A stretch of DNA of 64,000 bases from Pectobacterium atrosepticum (GCA_019056595.1 CP036163.1:1116001-1180000), one strand, 5' to 3'; positions 1-9,589 are shown, numbered from the stretch's first letter. Numbers and translations are program-made. Notes: generated by a model from the letters alone, not told the origin.

Positions 1-218
1 TAAATGCTGATCCCACTACGCCGAAAGCCATCGTATGACCAGGATGCTGAGATGTTCTGAGGAAAAGGGAAAGTGACGCTCCGTTATTGCTTATAACCAA
101 CGGTCCTCCCTGAATCATCTTTGATAAACAGCCGGCAAAGAATTGATTCAACCAAATATTAACCGTTAGAAACATTTCATGTAACCTATCGCTCTTTTTC
201 AAAGGAGCAGGTCAGGGA
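1..218. other. Left edge, no supported gene
   Basis: No gene can be supported. A short leftward frame with an ATG at 31 runs off the left edge, but no ribosome binding site precedes it. The last 25 bases contain AGGAG and AGGGA stretches that can serve as ribosome binding sites for the gene beginning at 219. Confidence 0.4.
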
Positions 219-2273
219 ATGAAAGCCGTAAAGTTACTGTTTGGCATCTTACTATTGAATATGGCCATAGGGATTAGCACGGCTATCGCAGCACCGGACG
301 ACACCCCACACTCTTTTTACGCGGGTAAAACGCTGGCGCATCCGATCATTTCGGGCGCACGCGACAGCAACGCCCTTCTGGTTTTCATTCAGGAAAACCA
401 GGTGGTCAACGGCTATTACTGCTTCTGTAGCGAAGAGGATCACAGTGTCGATCACCTTCCCCACCTGCTCGGTACTTTCCCCGATTCCACCATCGAATCC
501 GTGTTTTATGCCGATGTGGACAAGTCTGGTCAAATCACGCTGGTGTTGAGTAAAAGTCACGGCAAGTTCGCCCTGCGCAGTTGGCGTTATATTGAAGACG
601 GCAGCTATATTCCGGTACTGAGTTTACAACCGGTTCTGGATAAGTTGGTGCGCGAGAATAAAGATCTCAATTCAACGCTGATAAAACGTGCCCTCGGCCA
701 GCTTCCGCCTTATGACTACAGCGCGCAGTACCCTACGTTCGATAATCAGGATTTCGATAACATCGACTTTACTCAGGGCAAGTTTGTCGGCTGGTATTTT
801 GAGGATGGCATACCTTCCCATGCCGCGAAACAGCCAGCAGAAAATGTCTACGCCTATAAAAAAACGTTTGCGGAAAAAGACGGTTTATTTCTCACCGCGA
901 CGTTCAGCCGTGAGTCAGACAGCGCCACAGCCGAATTTCGTGTAACTGCCATCAGTTGGCAAGCTGATCCGGCTAAATTCAGCGGCAGCGAAAATGGGCC
1001 CTATGTCTATTATTCGAAGCAATATGGCTTAGTAAAAGGGTTTTTCCTCCATGGCATCCCTGACGAAAAATGGACCACCGTTGGTGAGAACTTCGACAGT
1101 TCAGGTAGCTATATAGCGGGACAACAGCAAGGCCAGTGGACCATCAGCGATGAGCAAGAAACGGCCACTGGCATGATGAAAAACGATAAGCGAGAAGGCC
1201 GCTGGGAGATAACCGACGGCGCGAATAGCAATACACCCGAGCTAAGTGGCTTCGATACTTACCTCAATGGCCAGCGCCATGGCCCAAGTGAGCGCCGTCT
1301 GGCGGGCGTGCTGCGCACGAAAGGCGATTATATTGATGACCAGCCTGAAGGCATGTGGATCACCGAAAACGGCGAAGGCCCGTTTGTGAAAGGCGTGGCT
1401 AACGGGATGTGGCAGCTAAACACGGCTGACGGCGAGATCCAGCAGGTCGAACTGATCGCTGGCGTAAAGCAGGGAGAACTGCGCTGGAGTGATAAGAAAG
1501 GCCATCTGACACAAATCATTCATTATAAAGATAATCTTCCCCACGGGGTGTACCAGAAGTTCAACTCTACCGGGAAACTGGTTTATCAAGCTGGCTATGT
1601 GATGGGGACGCTGAACGGCCGCGAAATCGAATATTACGACGATGGCACCACTTTGCGCGCCGATCGCGGCTACCGCAATGGCGAGCTCGACGGCCGGAAT
1701 ATCTATAATTTCTCCGACGGAAAACCGCAGTCCATATCAACCTATGACCACGGTGATGAAGTCGGACTGGCGCAAGAATTTACCGCCGCTGGTGTCAAAA
1801 TTATCGAGCGTAATTACTGCCCTCCGTCGATGAGTGGTCGCGGCTACTGCGGCAAACAGCAAACCTTTAACCCTGACGGCACGCCCCTCACCGAGGCCGA
1901 TTATCTGTTCAACCGTCAGCAAACCAATAATACCTGGTATGCCAACGGCCAGCGTCAGGATGAAACGCGTATCGGCACCGATGACAGCTACACCCAAATC
2001 AGCTATTACCCTAACGGTCAGATGCAATGCATTAGCCGCGCACAGGGTTTCAAATCGTTAGTGGTCGATGGCAAAGAGTACAAAGATTATCAGGGTGCCC
2101 TGCGCCAGGGAGAAAGCGCCTGTTATTACCCCGATGGCAAAGTCAAAAGCAGCGGAGTCTGGAAAGACGGCAGGCTGACCACAAAATGTAAAACACGTTT
2201 CGATGAGAACGGAAAACAGACCGCACCCGGCCCTAACGGCTGCATATTCCCGAAATGGGAATATGCACGCTGA
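219..2273 (+). CDS. Secreted MORN/YwqK-like repeat protein
   Basis: This 684-residue protein begins with a clear signal peptide (MKAV start, hydrophobic run to about residue 24, AIAA cleavage site), so it is exported to the periplasm or beyond. From about residue 260 to the end it carries many short repeats of the type G-x-Y/W-x-x-G-x-x-x-G, such as GQRHGPSE, GVANGMWQL and NLPHGVYQ. These are typical of MORN and YwqK-family proteins, whose beta-hairpin repeats usually bind proteins or lipids. The first 240 residues have no recognised domain and include a CFC cysteine pair near residue 66. No toxin, secretion or membrane partner lies beside it, so its job is unknown. The start at 219 is the first ATG after a purine-rich stretch and includes the whole signal peptide. 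Confidence 0.8.
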   Translation: MKAVKLLFGILLLNMAIGISTAIAAPDDTPHSFYAGKTLAHPIISGARDSNALLVFIQENQVVNGYYCFCSEEDHSVDHLPHLLGTFPDSTIESVFYADVDKSGQITLVLSKSHGKFALRSWRYIEDGSYIPVLSLQPVLDKLVRENKDLNSTLIKRALGQLPPYDYSAQYPTFDNQDFDNIDFTQGKFVGWYFEDGIPSHAAKQPAENVYAYKKTFAEKDGLFLTATFSRESDSATAEFRVTAISWQADPAKFSGSENGPYVYYSKQYGLVKGFFLHGIPDEKWTTVGENFDSSGSYIAGQQQGQWTISDEQETATGMMKNDKREGRWEITDGANSNTPELSGFDTYLNGQRHGPSERRLAGVLRTKGDYIDDQPEGMWITENGEGPFVKGVANGMWQLNTADGEIQQVELIAGVKQGELRWSDKKGHLTQIIHYKDNLPHGVYQKFNSTGKLVYQAGYVMGTLNGREIEYYDDGTTLRADRGYRNGELDGRNIYNFSDGKPQSISTYDHGDEVGLAQEFTAAGVKIIERNYCPPSMSGRGYCGKQQTFNPDGTPLTEADYLFNRQQTNNTWYANGQRQDETRIGTDDSYTQISYYPNGQMQCISRAQGFKSLVVDGKEYKDYQGALRQGESACYYPDGKVKSSGVWKDGRLTTKCKTRFDENGKQTAPGPNGCIFPKWEYAR

Positions 2274-2292
2274 TCTCTACAGATAGACTGCT

Positions 2293-2626
2293 ATGACCAC
2301 CTATATTCTTCTTGGCCTAGCCATCGTTACAGAAGTGATTGGTACAACGATGATGAAATACTCTGAAGGGTTTTAGCGGCTTATGGCCCTCTGTGGGGAC
2401 AATTTCCTGCTACGCCGCCGCGTTCTACCTGCTTGCGCAGACATTGGCATACATCCCTACCGGGATAGCGTATGCCATCTGGTCTGGCGCGGGGATTATG
2501 CTGATCAGTTTACTAGGCTGGTTGGTCAGCGGACAAAAGCTGGATCTGCCAGCCATACTGGAAATGGGGCTGATTTGCGCGGGTGTGCTGGTGATTAATA
2601 TCTTTTCGAAAGTGGCACCGCATTGA
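2293..2626 (+). pseudogene. emrE: EmrE-type SMR multidrug efflux gene, frameshifted
   Basis: The sequence encodes a small multidrug resistance transporter of the EmrE family, normally about 110 residues with four helices that exports cationic drugs by proton exchange. The first frame from 2293 reads MTTYILLGLAIVTEVIGTTM and then MKYSEGF before a TAG. The next frame continues with the family sequence SGLWPSVGT, then LAQTLAYIPTGIAYAIWSG and LPAILEMGLICAGVLVIN, ending at the TGA at 2624-2626. The essential glutamate of helix 1 (the E of TEVIGTT) is present. The break is at a run of four T where three would keep the frame, so one extra base accounts for it. It is either a genuine recent pseudogene or a sequencing error. 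Both halves are otherwise intact. Confidence 0.85.
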
Positions 2627-2824
2627 GTGAGGTTATATGGAGGCGAGTGCTTTGCTTTCCATTACGCACTGGCCAGGATCATGCTGACGATGACGTCTGC
2701 AAAGGGTATAAAAAGGAACGCCTTAAGGACAGCATGACCGCCAGAACCTAGGTTATTAGGGCGCCGGTGATTGGGCACCCTAAGTCGGACGTAACATCAA
2801 TGCCACAGAGATATTGATCAGTAA

Positions 2825-3913
2825 TTAATAACGTTCCAGCCAGTGGGCGTACGGCGTTGGCAGCGTCCACGAGGCGCGATCGATGCCCAGTTCGCGTGCC
2901 GCCTGATAGCTCCAGTGCGGATTCGCCAAATGTGCTTTTCCTACCATTACCAGATCCAACTGACCCGATGCCACAGCCTGCTCAGCCAATTCTGGCGTCC
3001 CGAAGCCCCAGGCGGAGGACACAGGAAGATCGGCCTGTTCACGCACCTGTTGAGCAATTGGTCCCATAAAGGCAGGTGCCCACGGAATATTGGCTTCCGG
3101 CGTAGAGAAACCGATGCTGACGCTCAGCATATCCAACCCTGCGGCTTTGAAACGGCGCGTCAGTTCGATGGATTCTTGCAGCGTTTCTTCATCGCGGCCG
3201 TCAAATTCAATCACGCCGAAACGAGCAGTCAGCGGCAAATGTTGTGGCCAGACGTCACGAACGGCAGCCAGCGTTTCCAGCAGGAAACGGCTACGGTTTT
3301 CAAAACTGCCGCCGTACTGATCGTTACGCTTGTTGGAGTGAACAGAGAAGAAACTCTGTGCCAGGTAGCCGTGAGCAAAATGCAGCTCCAGCCATTCAAA
3401 CCCAGCTTCCAGCGCACGGCGAGCGGCAGCGACAAAGTCATCACGAACGCGGGCGATATCTTCCAGCGTCATTTCCTGCGGCTGCTTGGATAAATTTGCA
3501 CCGAAAGCCGCTGCGGAAGGGGCAATCGTCTGCCAACCGCGTGAGTCACCCGCGGGGATATGGTCATCACCTTCCCAAGGAATATTGGCACTGGCTTTAC
3601 GTCCGGCGTGCGCAATCTGAATACCCGGCACGGAGCCTGCATCCTTAATGGATTTGGCGACCTTGGCAAACGCCTGCGCCTGCTCATCGTTCCAAATTCC
3701 GGTACAGCGCGGAGAAATGCGGCCTTCGGGCGCAACAGCCGTCGCTTCAACGATAACTAACCCTGCTCCACCGCGCGCCAGCGACGCATAATGCACTTCA
3801 TGCCATTCGTTGATCAGGCCATCATTCGCGGAATAAGTACACATTGGTGGAACGGCAATGCGGTTACGTAACGTAATATCTTTCAGTTTGAAGGGCTGGA
3901 ACAGTGCGGACAT
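2825..3913 (-). CDS. Old yellow enzyme family NADH:flavin oxidoreductase
   Basis: This 362-residue protein belongs to the YqjM/XenA/NamA class of the old yellow enzyme family. These are FMN-containing TIM-barrel enzymes that use NAD(P)H to reduce activated alkenes and other electrophiles in the cytoplasm. The N-terminus MSALFQPFKLKDITLRNRI, the PPMCTYSANDGLINEWH segment (Cys and Tyr typical of the YqjM class), the HAGRKA motif and the active-site HFAHGYL segment are visible. The start at 3913 follows an AGGAAA ribosome binding site. A longer frame to 3979 would run across the operator region and has no binding site. It is divergent from the ArsR-type gene at 4001, which probably regulates it. 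Confidence 0.88.
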   Translation of the reverse strand: MSALFQPFKLKDITLRNRIAVPPMCTYSANDGLINEWHEVHYASLARGGAGLVIVEATAVAPEGRISPRCTGIWNDEQAQAFAKVAKSIKDAGSVPGIQIAHAGRKASANIPWEGDDHIPAGDSRGWQTIAPSAAAFGANLSKQPQEMTLEDIARVRDDFVAAARRALEAGFEWLELHFAHGYLAQSFFSVHSNKRNDQYGGSFENRSRFLLETLAAVRDVWPQHLPLTARFGVIEFDGRDEETLQESIELTRRFKAAGLDMLSVSIGFSTPEANIPWAPAFMGPIAQQVREQADLPVSSAWGFGTPELAEQAVASGQLDLVMVGKAHLANPHWSYQAARELGIDRASWTLPTPYAHWLERY

Positions 3914-3938
3914 AACATTTCCTATTTCATCTGTTAAT

Positions 3939-3962
3939 TTCGATAATTCGATATTAATCGAA
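3939..3962. promoter_or_regulatory. Candidate operator for the ArsR-type regulator
   Basis: Three TTCGAT-type elements lie in the divergent spacer. TTCGAT occurs at 3939-3944 and 3947-3952, and its complement ATCGAA at 3957-3962 makes a perfect 6-bp inverted repeat around an ATTA centre. ArsR-family dimers bind such short AT-rich palindromes. The location next to both starts suggests control of the oxidoreductase and of the regulator itself. Confidence 0.5.
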
Positions 3963-3988
3963 CAATGGATTTTAGACAACCCTATCGC

Positions 3989-3994
3989 TATAAT
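3989..3994 (+). promoter_or_regulatory. TATAAT -10 element of the ArsR-type gene
   Basis: A perfect TATAAT lies seven bases upstream of the chosen ATG at 4001, which would place transcription at or almost at the start codon. The -35 match (TGGATT at 3966-3971) is weak. A leaderless transcript is possible but not shown. Confidence 0.4.
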
Positions 3995-4000
3995 TCATCT

Positions 4001-4306
4001 ATGAGACCTTTTAAGCACCCGTCCCCTGAAGAATTTACTCTTGAGCGTGTTCTGTACGCCTTGAGCGATCCGTTGCGCTTAGCCATTGTGCGTTGCCTAT
4101 CCGTACAAGAAGAAGCGACATGTAGCGAACTCGACGGCGGTCGCCCTAAATCCAGCGTGTCACACCATTTTCGCGTGTTGCGCGATTCGGGCCTGCTGCA
4201 TACCACCAACAGCGGCACCACGCACATCAACCGGCTGCGCCGCAGCGAAATGCAACAGCGTTTCCCCGGCTTACTTGACGCGATCCTGTCTCAATCGGCG
4301 GAATAA
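4001..4306 (+). CDS. ArsR-family winged-helix transcriptional regulator
   Basis: A 101-residue DNA-binding protein with the ArsR/SmtB winged-helix pattern: ALSDPLRLAIVRCLSVQEE, then the recognition helix in PKSSVSHHFRVLRDSGLLHT and a short wing. It lacks the ELCVC-type metal site and has only isolated cysteines, so it may sense something other than metal. Members next to old yellow enzymes often respond to electrophiles. The start at 4001 (MRPFKHPSPEEF) leaves an 87-bp divergent spacer. An upstream ATG at 3965 in frame would reach into the candidate operator. Confidence 0.85.
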   Translation: MRPFKHPSPEEFTLERVLYALSDPLRLAIVRCLSVQEEATCSELDGGRPKSSVSHHFRVLRDSGLLHTTNSGTTHINRLRRSEMQQRFPGLLDAILSQSAE

Positions 4307-4385
4307 GTTATAAAAAAAGCATCTTGTTTTTTATCCCTATAAAGTGAATGGTTAAGGTTCTTCCATACCTGAGGGAAAAGCAGAC

Positions 4386-4907
4386 ATGACAACGCTATCG
4401 ATTTACCACCGCCCGCACATCACACAGCCCGTCCAGCAGCTCACCGCGTTTAATGATATTGCATCGCTGCTTGCCAGCGCCGGTATTCAGCTAGAGCACT
4501 GGCAGGCCGAAGCGCCTCCGCTCAACGCTAGCAGCGAAACCATTTTGACGCAGTATCATGCCGATATTGAGCGCCTCAAACAGCAAGAAGGCTACACTTC
4601 CGCCGACGTGATTAGCCTGGCGCCAGATCACGCAGAGAGAAAGGCATTACGGGAGAAGTTTCTTCAGGAGCACACGCACAGTGAAGATGAGGTTCGCTTC
4701 TTCGTACGCGGTAGCGGCGCGTTCTTTGTGCCGATTGGCGAACAGGTTTTTCAGCTTACCTGCGAAGCAGGCGATCTCTTGCGCGTCCCCGCCAACACGC
4801 CGCACTGGTTTGACTGCGGTGAATTTCCTGATTTTGTCGCGATCCGTATTTTTACCAATCCAGAAGGCTGGGTTGGGCACTTTACCGGACGGGAAACGTT
4901 TCACTAA
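4386..4907 (+). CDS. mtnD: Acireductone dioxygenase of methionine salvage
   Basis: This 173-residue cupin matches acireductone dioxygenase, which oxidises the acireductone intermediate of the methylthioadenosine pathway to the keto acid precursor of methionine (Fe form) or to off-pathway products (Ni form). The metal ligands are visible in HTHSEDEVRFFVRGSG (two His and the Glu) and a later His in PANTPHWFD. It is slightly shorter than the usual 180 residues because the C-terminal tail is trimmed. mtnB and mtnC, which normally flank it, are absent here, and the neighbours are an ArsR-type gene and yehS. A GAGGG stretch lies about ten bases before the ATG. Confidence 0.88.
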   Translation: MTTLSIYHRPHITQPVQQLTAFNDIASLLASAGIQLEHWQAEAPPLNASSETILTQYHADIERLKQQEGYTSADVISLAPDHAERKALREKFLQEHTHSEDEVRFFVRGSGAFFVPIGEQVFQLTCEAGDLLRVPANTPHWFDCGEFPDFVAIRIFTNPEGWVGHFTGRETFH

Positions 4908-4991
4908 TTCCACGATCGTTTCTGCATTTCTCCGCCGTTCCCTTTATACTGTGCGCTTTGTACCAAGACGAACGGCGAGACCCCCTCAGTA

Positions 4992-5456
4992 ATGATGAAT
5001 AACGATGTCCTGCGCAGCGTGCGCTATATGCTGAATTTCAATAATGACCACCTGCTGAAGATCCTGGCGCGGGTGGAGATGACCGTCCCTCCCCAGCAGT
5101 TGGCGAGTTATGTCAAAAAAGAGGGAGAGGAAGGCTATCAGCCTTGCCCGGATATCGTAATGAGTTATTTCCTGAATGGGCTAATTCTGCAAAAGCGCGG
5201 TCAAGATGAAAACCAGCCTGCGCCGCAGTTTGAGCGCAAGATGACGAATAACATTATCCTGAAAAAACTGCGTGTCGCCTTTTCACTAAAAACGGATGAT
5301 ATTCAGGCAATTCTACTGGCACAAAACTTTCAAGTTTCACTACCGGAAGTGACTGCGATGATGCGCGCACCTGACCATAAAAACTACCGCACCTGCGGCG
5401 ATCAGGTGATCCGCTACTTTCTAAAAGGGCTGACCGCTCGGGTACGGAAAGGCTAA
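4992..5456 (+). CDS. yehS: YehS-like DUF1456 protein
   Basis: A 154-residue cytoplasmic protein made of two DUF1456 repeats (about residues 1-70 and 85-150), each with the pattern N-x-VLRSVRYMLNFNNDHLL or NIILKKLRVAFSLKTDDI. It matches E. coli YehS in length and layout. The function of the family is unknown. Two adjacent ATG codons (4992 and 4995) could each be the start. It is followed by a strong hairpin terminator and appears to be a single-gene unit. Confidence 0.85.
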   Translation: MMNNDVLRSVRYMLNFNNDHLLKILARVEMTVPPQQLASYVKKEGEEGYQPCPDIVMSYFLNGLILQKRGQDENQPAPQFERKMTNNIILKKLRVAFSLKTDDIQAILLAQNFQVSLPEVTAMMRAPDHKNYRTCGDQVIRYFLKGLTARVRKG

Positions 5457-5481
5457 AAATATCCCGTTAACGAAAAGACGT

Positions 5482-5535
5482 GAGCGTTGCCTGACAGGCC
5501 TTTCCCCGTAAAGGCACTGACAACGCTCCGTTTTT
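5482..5535 (+). terminator. Nested-hairpin terminator of yehS
   Basis: An outer 8-bp stem GAGCGTTG (5482-5489) / CAACGCTC (5521-5528) encloses an inner 6-bp stem GCCTTT / AAAGGC (5498-5503, 5510-5515) and is followed by CGTTTTT. This fits an intrinsic terminator for the rightward gene. Confidence 0.6.
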
Positions 5536-5544
5536 AGTACGGTA

Positions 5545-5991
5545 TCAATGCTGAGTTTCATGCAGGACAGCCGTTACCAGTTGCTCCAGCTCTTCGTCAT
5601 CGAGTCGGGTAATTTGCCGCACTTTTTCCTTATCCATACCCGTTAACAGCAACTCTCGGGCAATCTGTCTGGCACTGTTTTTCATCCCTTGTTCAATACC
5701 CTGCTCCAATCCTTGCTGAATACCGCGTTGGATTCCCTCATCGAATCCCATTTTTTTCAATTGTTCTGCAATCGTCATAATGTCCTCCTGACCGGTTGAT
5801 AGCGGTGCAGCCAGTGCGTCAATGAAATCTGCGGGTCTGGATGTGCTTCCCGTTTGCGCAATATAGAATAGTATCGCTCGGCGCTGCGTCAGCGGTACCG
5901 CCCAGCGTTCAAATAATAACCCAATCTCTCGCGCCAACTCCAGCATATCGCGGGTACGAATATGTTTTTGCACCAGTTCCAACAACGCCAT
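5545..5991 (-). pseudogene. C-terminal stump of an Rpn/YhgA-type nuclease
   Basis: The 148 codons match only the C-terminal half of Rpn (YhgA-like) proteins, the PD-(D/E)XK recombination-promoting nucleases once annotated as transposases. Diagnostic parts are RRAILFYIAQTG, the repetitive IQRGIQQGLEQGIEQGM linker and the C-terminal helix bundle LTGMDKEKVRQITRLDDEEL. A full member is about 290 residues with the catalytic domain at the N-terminus. That domain is missing because cobA ends only 30 bases upstream. The piece is therefore a relic left by a deletion or rearrangement beside cobA. Internal translation of the C-terminal half has been described for this family, so a small product cannot be excluded. 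Confidence 0.75.
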
Positions 5992-6021
5992 CCGTCGGTG
6001 CGTACAAGGAGCCTGTTGCCA

Positions 6022-6855
6022 TCAGGCGGCTTCATGCTTTTCCATCGTCAGCAGCGCGGGTGTCGCTTCAACATGCAGCGCAGGATGGCGGCAGAAGCGG
6101 ACGACATCACCGACCACCAGCAGGCTGGGTGACTGTGGTTGATAGCGTGCCAGCAATGCCGGTAAGGTCGCCAGTGTAGCAATCAGTAATCGCTGATCCG
6201 GTTGCGTGCCGCGTTCAATAATCGCGACGGGCGTCTGCGCTGACAACCCGTGTTCGATCAGGCGCTGGCATAGCCGACTGCTGTGGCTCAGCCCCATATA
6301 AAACACCAGCGTTTGCTGGCTGTCCGCCAGCGTCGGCCAGTCCAGTTGCGGCTCGCCGTCGCGCGAGTGACCGGTGACGAAACGCACCGACTGCGCACAG
6401 GCACGGTGTGTCAGCGGTAGTCCTACAGCCGCCGCACAGCCTGTCGCAGCAGTAATACCGGGCACCACATGGCAGACGATCCCGGCTTGCTGGGCATAGT
6501 CCATCTCTTCACCACCGCGTCCAAAAATAAACGGGTCGCCGCCCTTGAGACGGATCACCCGCTGCCCAGCCTGCGCCAGCTCGACCAACAGCTGATTGAT
6601 TTTTTCCTGTGACAGGCGGTGACAACCGCGCGTTTTACCGACGTCGATACACAGCGCCAACTCCGGCACCAGATCCATAATCTCCGCCGATACCAGCCGA
6701 TCGTAGACCACTACATCCGCCTGCTGGATTGCCCGCAACGCCTTCAGCGTCAGCAATTCCGCATCACCGGGCCCTGCGCCCACCAGCCAGATTTCACCGC
6801 CGAGTACGGGCTGACGCCTCTGACCCTTCGCCAATATTGATTGTGTTGTCATCAT
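6022..6855 (-). CDS. cobA: Uroporphyrinogen-III C-methyltransferase for sirohaem
   Basis: A 277-residue SUMT that methylates uroporphyrinogen III twice with S-adenosylmethionine to give precorrin-2, the precursor of the sirohaem used by the nitrite reductase next door. The sequence shows [16 protein letters not shown] near the N-terminus, the DRLV and [15 protein letters not shown] motifs and PGITAATG, all typical of the family. It is a single-domain SUMT, not a CysG fusion. It ends the leftward nitrate operon, 25 bp after nasA. The start at 6855 (MMTTQS) has a GAGGTG binding site five bases upstream. The longer start at 6867 has none. Confidence 0.9.
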   Translation of the reverse strand: MMTTQSILAKGQRRQPVLGGEIWLVGAGPGDAELLTLKALRAIQQADVVVYDRLVSAEIMDLVPELALCIDVGKTRGCHRLSQEKINQLLVELAQAGQRVIRLKGGDPFIFGRGGEEMDYAQQAGIVCHVVPGITAATGCAAAVGLPLTHRACAQSVRFVTGHSRDGEPQLDWPTLADSQQTLVFYMGLSHSSRLCQRLIEHGLSAQTPVAIIERGTQPDQRLLIATLATLPALLARYQPQSPSLLVVGDVVRFCRHPALHVEATPALLTMEKHEAA

Positions 6856-6880
6856 GTCACACCTCATTACGCCGTGGCGC

Positions 6881-9589
6881 TTAACCTGCTTTTTTCAATT
6901 CATTGACCGTTATCGGTACATGCTGGCTCAATAACGCCTTCAGTTCAGGGATACAGGAACCGCAGTTGGTGCCACATTTCAGTGCGCCGCCTAATGCCGC
7001 CACGCTGTGGCATCCTTTACGAATGGCGCCGACAATGATCGCTTCACCGACGCTATAGCAACTGCAAATCGTGGCCCCCTGCGTCACCTGACCTTGCGGT
7101 GCCTGACCCGCCAGCAGAGCATGGCGCTCGTGTGGCAACAGTGGTGGCGTGATAAACGCCTGACGTACCGCATCGCTATCAATATGAAGCGCCTGCGCAC
7201 TGACATAGCAGGCCAAGGCCACGCGGCTCTCGCGCCAGCCAATCAGATGAAATATGCCTTTGCCCTGCGCAATCTGACATTGCATATTTTCCAACCCATA
7301 GTGTTCAGTCAGCCATGCCTGCCAGTCATCTACTGTCGTGCGGTCGGCAAACAGGTACTGCGTCACGCCCTCATGAGGGATCTTGCTCCAATAGGTCGCA
7401 GGCGGAGGCAGAACATCATGCTCTGCGGGTAACGCTAATGGTGATGACATCGGTTCGTCGGCAAAGAATAGCGTGGCCTGCCAGGCGGTATGCCACGGTT
7501 GGATACGCACCCGACTGTGCTTGCTTTCCGGCTGGCCGGAATAAGGATCGGTAATCGGGGAAACTAAACTGTCGACCCGCGACTGAGCGCTGAACTGCTG
7601 ATTCCAATGCATAGGCACAAACACACTACCGCGCGCTTGCCCAGCATCGAGTCGCGCCCGCGCCAGCATCCAACCGTGTACTGACGACAGGCGCACCAGA
7701 TCGCCCGCCTGAATATCATGCGTCTGTGCATCCTGTGGGTGCAGCTCGCAGTAAGGTTCTCTGATATGACGCATCAGCCGAGCGGCTTTACCCGTACGCG
7801 TCATGGTGTGCCACTGATCGCGAATACGCCCGGTGTTCAGCACCAGTGGATACGCCGCACTCCACGGGCTTTGCGGCAGCGACGGCGTTACTGCCACCAA
7901 ATGCGCCTTACTATCGGTATGCCAGAATCGACCATCGTCACCCAGTCGGGCCCGTCCGTGCGGGAATGCCGCATTCACCGGCCACTGTATCGGTTCCAAC
8001 TGCTGCCACTGCTGATTACTGAGCGTCGCCAGCCCGCTGATATCGAACGCACGGCTGCCGTTATTCTCAAACCCAGACAGCGCAGCGTGTTCACGGAAAA
8101 TCTCTGCGGGATGCTGATAAGCAAACGCTTCAGCAAATCCCATGCGCTGCGCAACCTGACTCAACATCCACCAGTCAGCTTTGGCTTCCCCCGGCGCAGG
8201 CAGAAAGGCACGCTGGCGAGACAATCGGCGTTCGGAATTGGTTACCGTGCCGTCTTTTTCCCCCCAGCCTAATGCGGGGAGTAAAATATCGGCAGTTTCT
8301 GTGGTATCGGTATGGCGCATCACCTCGGAGACAATCACCAGCGGGCAACGCTCCAGTGCCAGTTTCACTCGGTCGGCATCCGGCATCGATACCACTGGAT
8401 TGGTGCCCATAATCCACACCGCTTTAATATCGCCACGTTCAATAGCGCGAAACAGATCCACCGCATTCAAACCGGGCTGTGTCGCGACATTATCGCTCTG
8501 CCAGAAGCGCCCAACCCTCTCGATATCCAGCGGCGTAAAGCCCATATGGCTGGCGAGCTGATTGGCTAAACCACCGACTTCCCGACCGCCCATGGCATTT
8601 GGTTGTCCGGTTATCGAAAAGGGGCCTGAACCCGGCACGCCGATTTTGCCGCTCAGCAGATGCGCATTGATGATCGCATTGCACTTATCACTGCCCGAAG
8701 ACGACTGATTAACGCCCTGCGAATAAAGGGTGACCACCTTTTCGCTGGTGCTGAACAGGTGGTAGAAACACTCGATATCGGCGTCATCAAGCTGGCAGAA
8801 ATCTGCCACCTGCGCCACCGACCATGCTTGCGCTGACTGTAGTGCCGCCTCCACACCGGAAAAACGTTCGGCCAGTTCAGTGAGATCGATGCGTGGGTCT
8901 TGTGCAATCCACTGCAGCAGGCCGTTAAACAGCCCTGCATCGCTGCCAGGTTGCAGCGGTAAATGCAGATCGGCGATATCGCAGGTTGCGGTACGTCGCG
9001 GGTCGATCACCACCACCTGCATCTGCGGTCGCTGCTGTTTCGCCTGCGCCAGCCGCTGATACACCACCGGATGCGCCCAGGCGGTATTAGACCCCACCAG
9101 CACCACCACATCCGCTTGTTCAATATCTTCATAATTACAGGGAACGGCATCCGCCCCTAATCCGCGCTTGTAGCCAATCACCGCCGATGCCATGCACAGG
9201 CGTGAGTTGGTATCCATATTGGCGACGCCAATAAAGCCCTTCATCAGCTTATTGGCGACGTAATAATCTTCCGTCAACAGCTGGCCTGAACCATAAAACG
9301 CCACCGACTGCGGGCCGTGCTGCTGCATAGTCGCCAGCAACCGTTCGGCCACCACATCGAGCGCCTGATCCCAACTGACGCGACGCCCTTCCACCAGTGG
9401 CCACAGCAGCCGGCCTTTCAGGTCCAGCGTCTCTCCCAGCGCGGAACCTTTGACACACAGGCGACCAAAGTTAGCTGGGTGCGCCGGATCGCCACTGATC
9501 TTTACCTCGCCTTGCCCGTCGTGTTCTGCCAGCACGCCACAGCCGACGCCACAATACGGGCAGGTTGTCCGACAGACGTGCGCGTTCAT
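6881..9589 (-). CDS. nasA: Assimilatory nitrate reductase catalytic subunit
   Basis: This 902-residue cytoplasmic molybdoenzyme reduces nitrate to nitrite for nitrogen assimilation. An N-terminal [4Fe-4S] motif CPYCGVGC (residues 10-17) leads into the bis-MGD molybdopterin oxidoreductase domain ([23 protein letters not shown]-type segment, [12 protein letters not shown]), followed by a molydopterin-dinucleotide-binding domain ([18 protein letters not shown]). The C-terminus carries a BFD-type [2Fe-2S] domain with CSCYSVGEA and CGTNCGSC, as in Klebsiella NasA. It overlaps the end of the NasC-NirB fusion by four bases (ATGA), so the two are translationally coupled. There is no Tat signal, in agreement with the cytoplasmic assimilatory role. 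Confidence 0.94.
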   Translation of the reverse strand: MNAHVCRTTCPYCGVGCGVLAEHDGQGEVKISGDPAHPANFGRLCVKGSALGETLDLKGRLLWPLVEGRRVSWDQALDVVAERLLATMQQHGPQSVAFYGSGQLLTEDYYVANKLMKGFIGVANMDTNSRLCMASAVIGYKRGLGADAVPCNYEDIEQADVVVLVGSNTAWAHPVVYQRLAQAKQQRPQMQVVVIDPRRTATCDIADLHLPLQPGSDAGLFNGLLQWIAQDPRIDLTELAERFSGVEAALQSAQAWSVAQVADFCQLDDADIECFYHLFSTSEKVVTLYSQGVNQSSSGSDKCNAIINAHLLSGKIGVPGSGPFSITGQPNAMGGREVGGLANQLASHMGFTPLDIERVGRFWQSDNVATQPGLNAVDLFRAIERGDIKAVWIMGTNPVVSMPDADRVKLALERCPLVIVSEVMRHTDTTETADILLPALGWGEKDGTVTNSERRLSRQRAFLPAPGEAKADWWMLSQVAQRMGFAEAFAYQHPAEIFREHAALSGFENNGSRAFDISGLATLSNQQWQQLEPIQWPVNAAFPHGRARLGDDGRFWHTDSKAHLVAVTPSLPQSPWSAAYPLVLNTGRIRDQWHTMTRTGKAARLMRHIREPYCELHPQDAQTHDIQAGDLVRLSSVHGWMLARARLDAGQARGSVFVPMHWNQQFSAQSRVDSLVSPITDPYSGQPESKHSRVRIQPWHTAWQATLFFADEPMSSPLALPAEHDVLPPPATYWSKIPHEGVTQYLFADRTTVDDWQAWLTEHYGLENMQCQIAQGKGIFHLIGWRESRVALACYVSAQALHIDSDAVRQAFITPPLLPHERHALLAGQAPQGQVTQGATICSCYSVGEAIIVGAIRKGCHSVAALGGALKCGTNCGSCIPELKALLSQHVPITVNELKKAG

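Noticed and set aside
1-60. Start of a leftward gene running off the left edge
   Set aside because: The frame is short and no ribosome binding site precedes the ATG at 31, so it cannot be told from chance.
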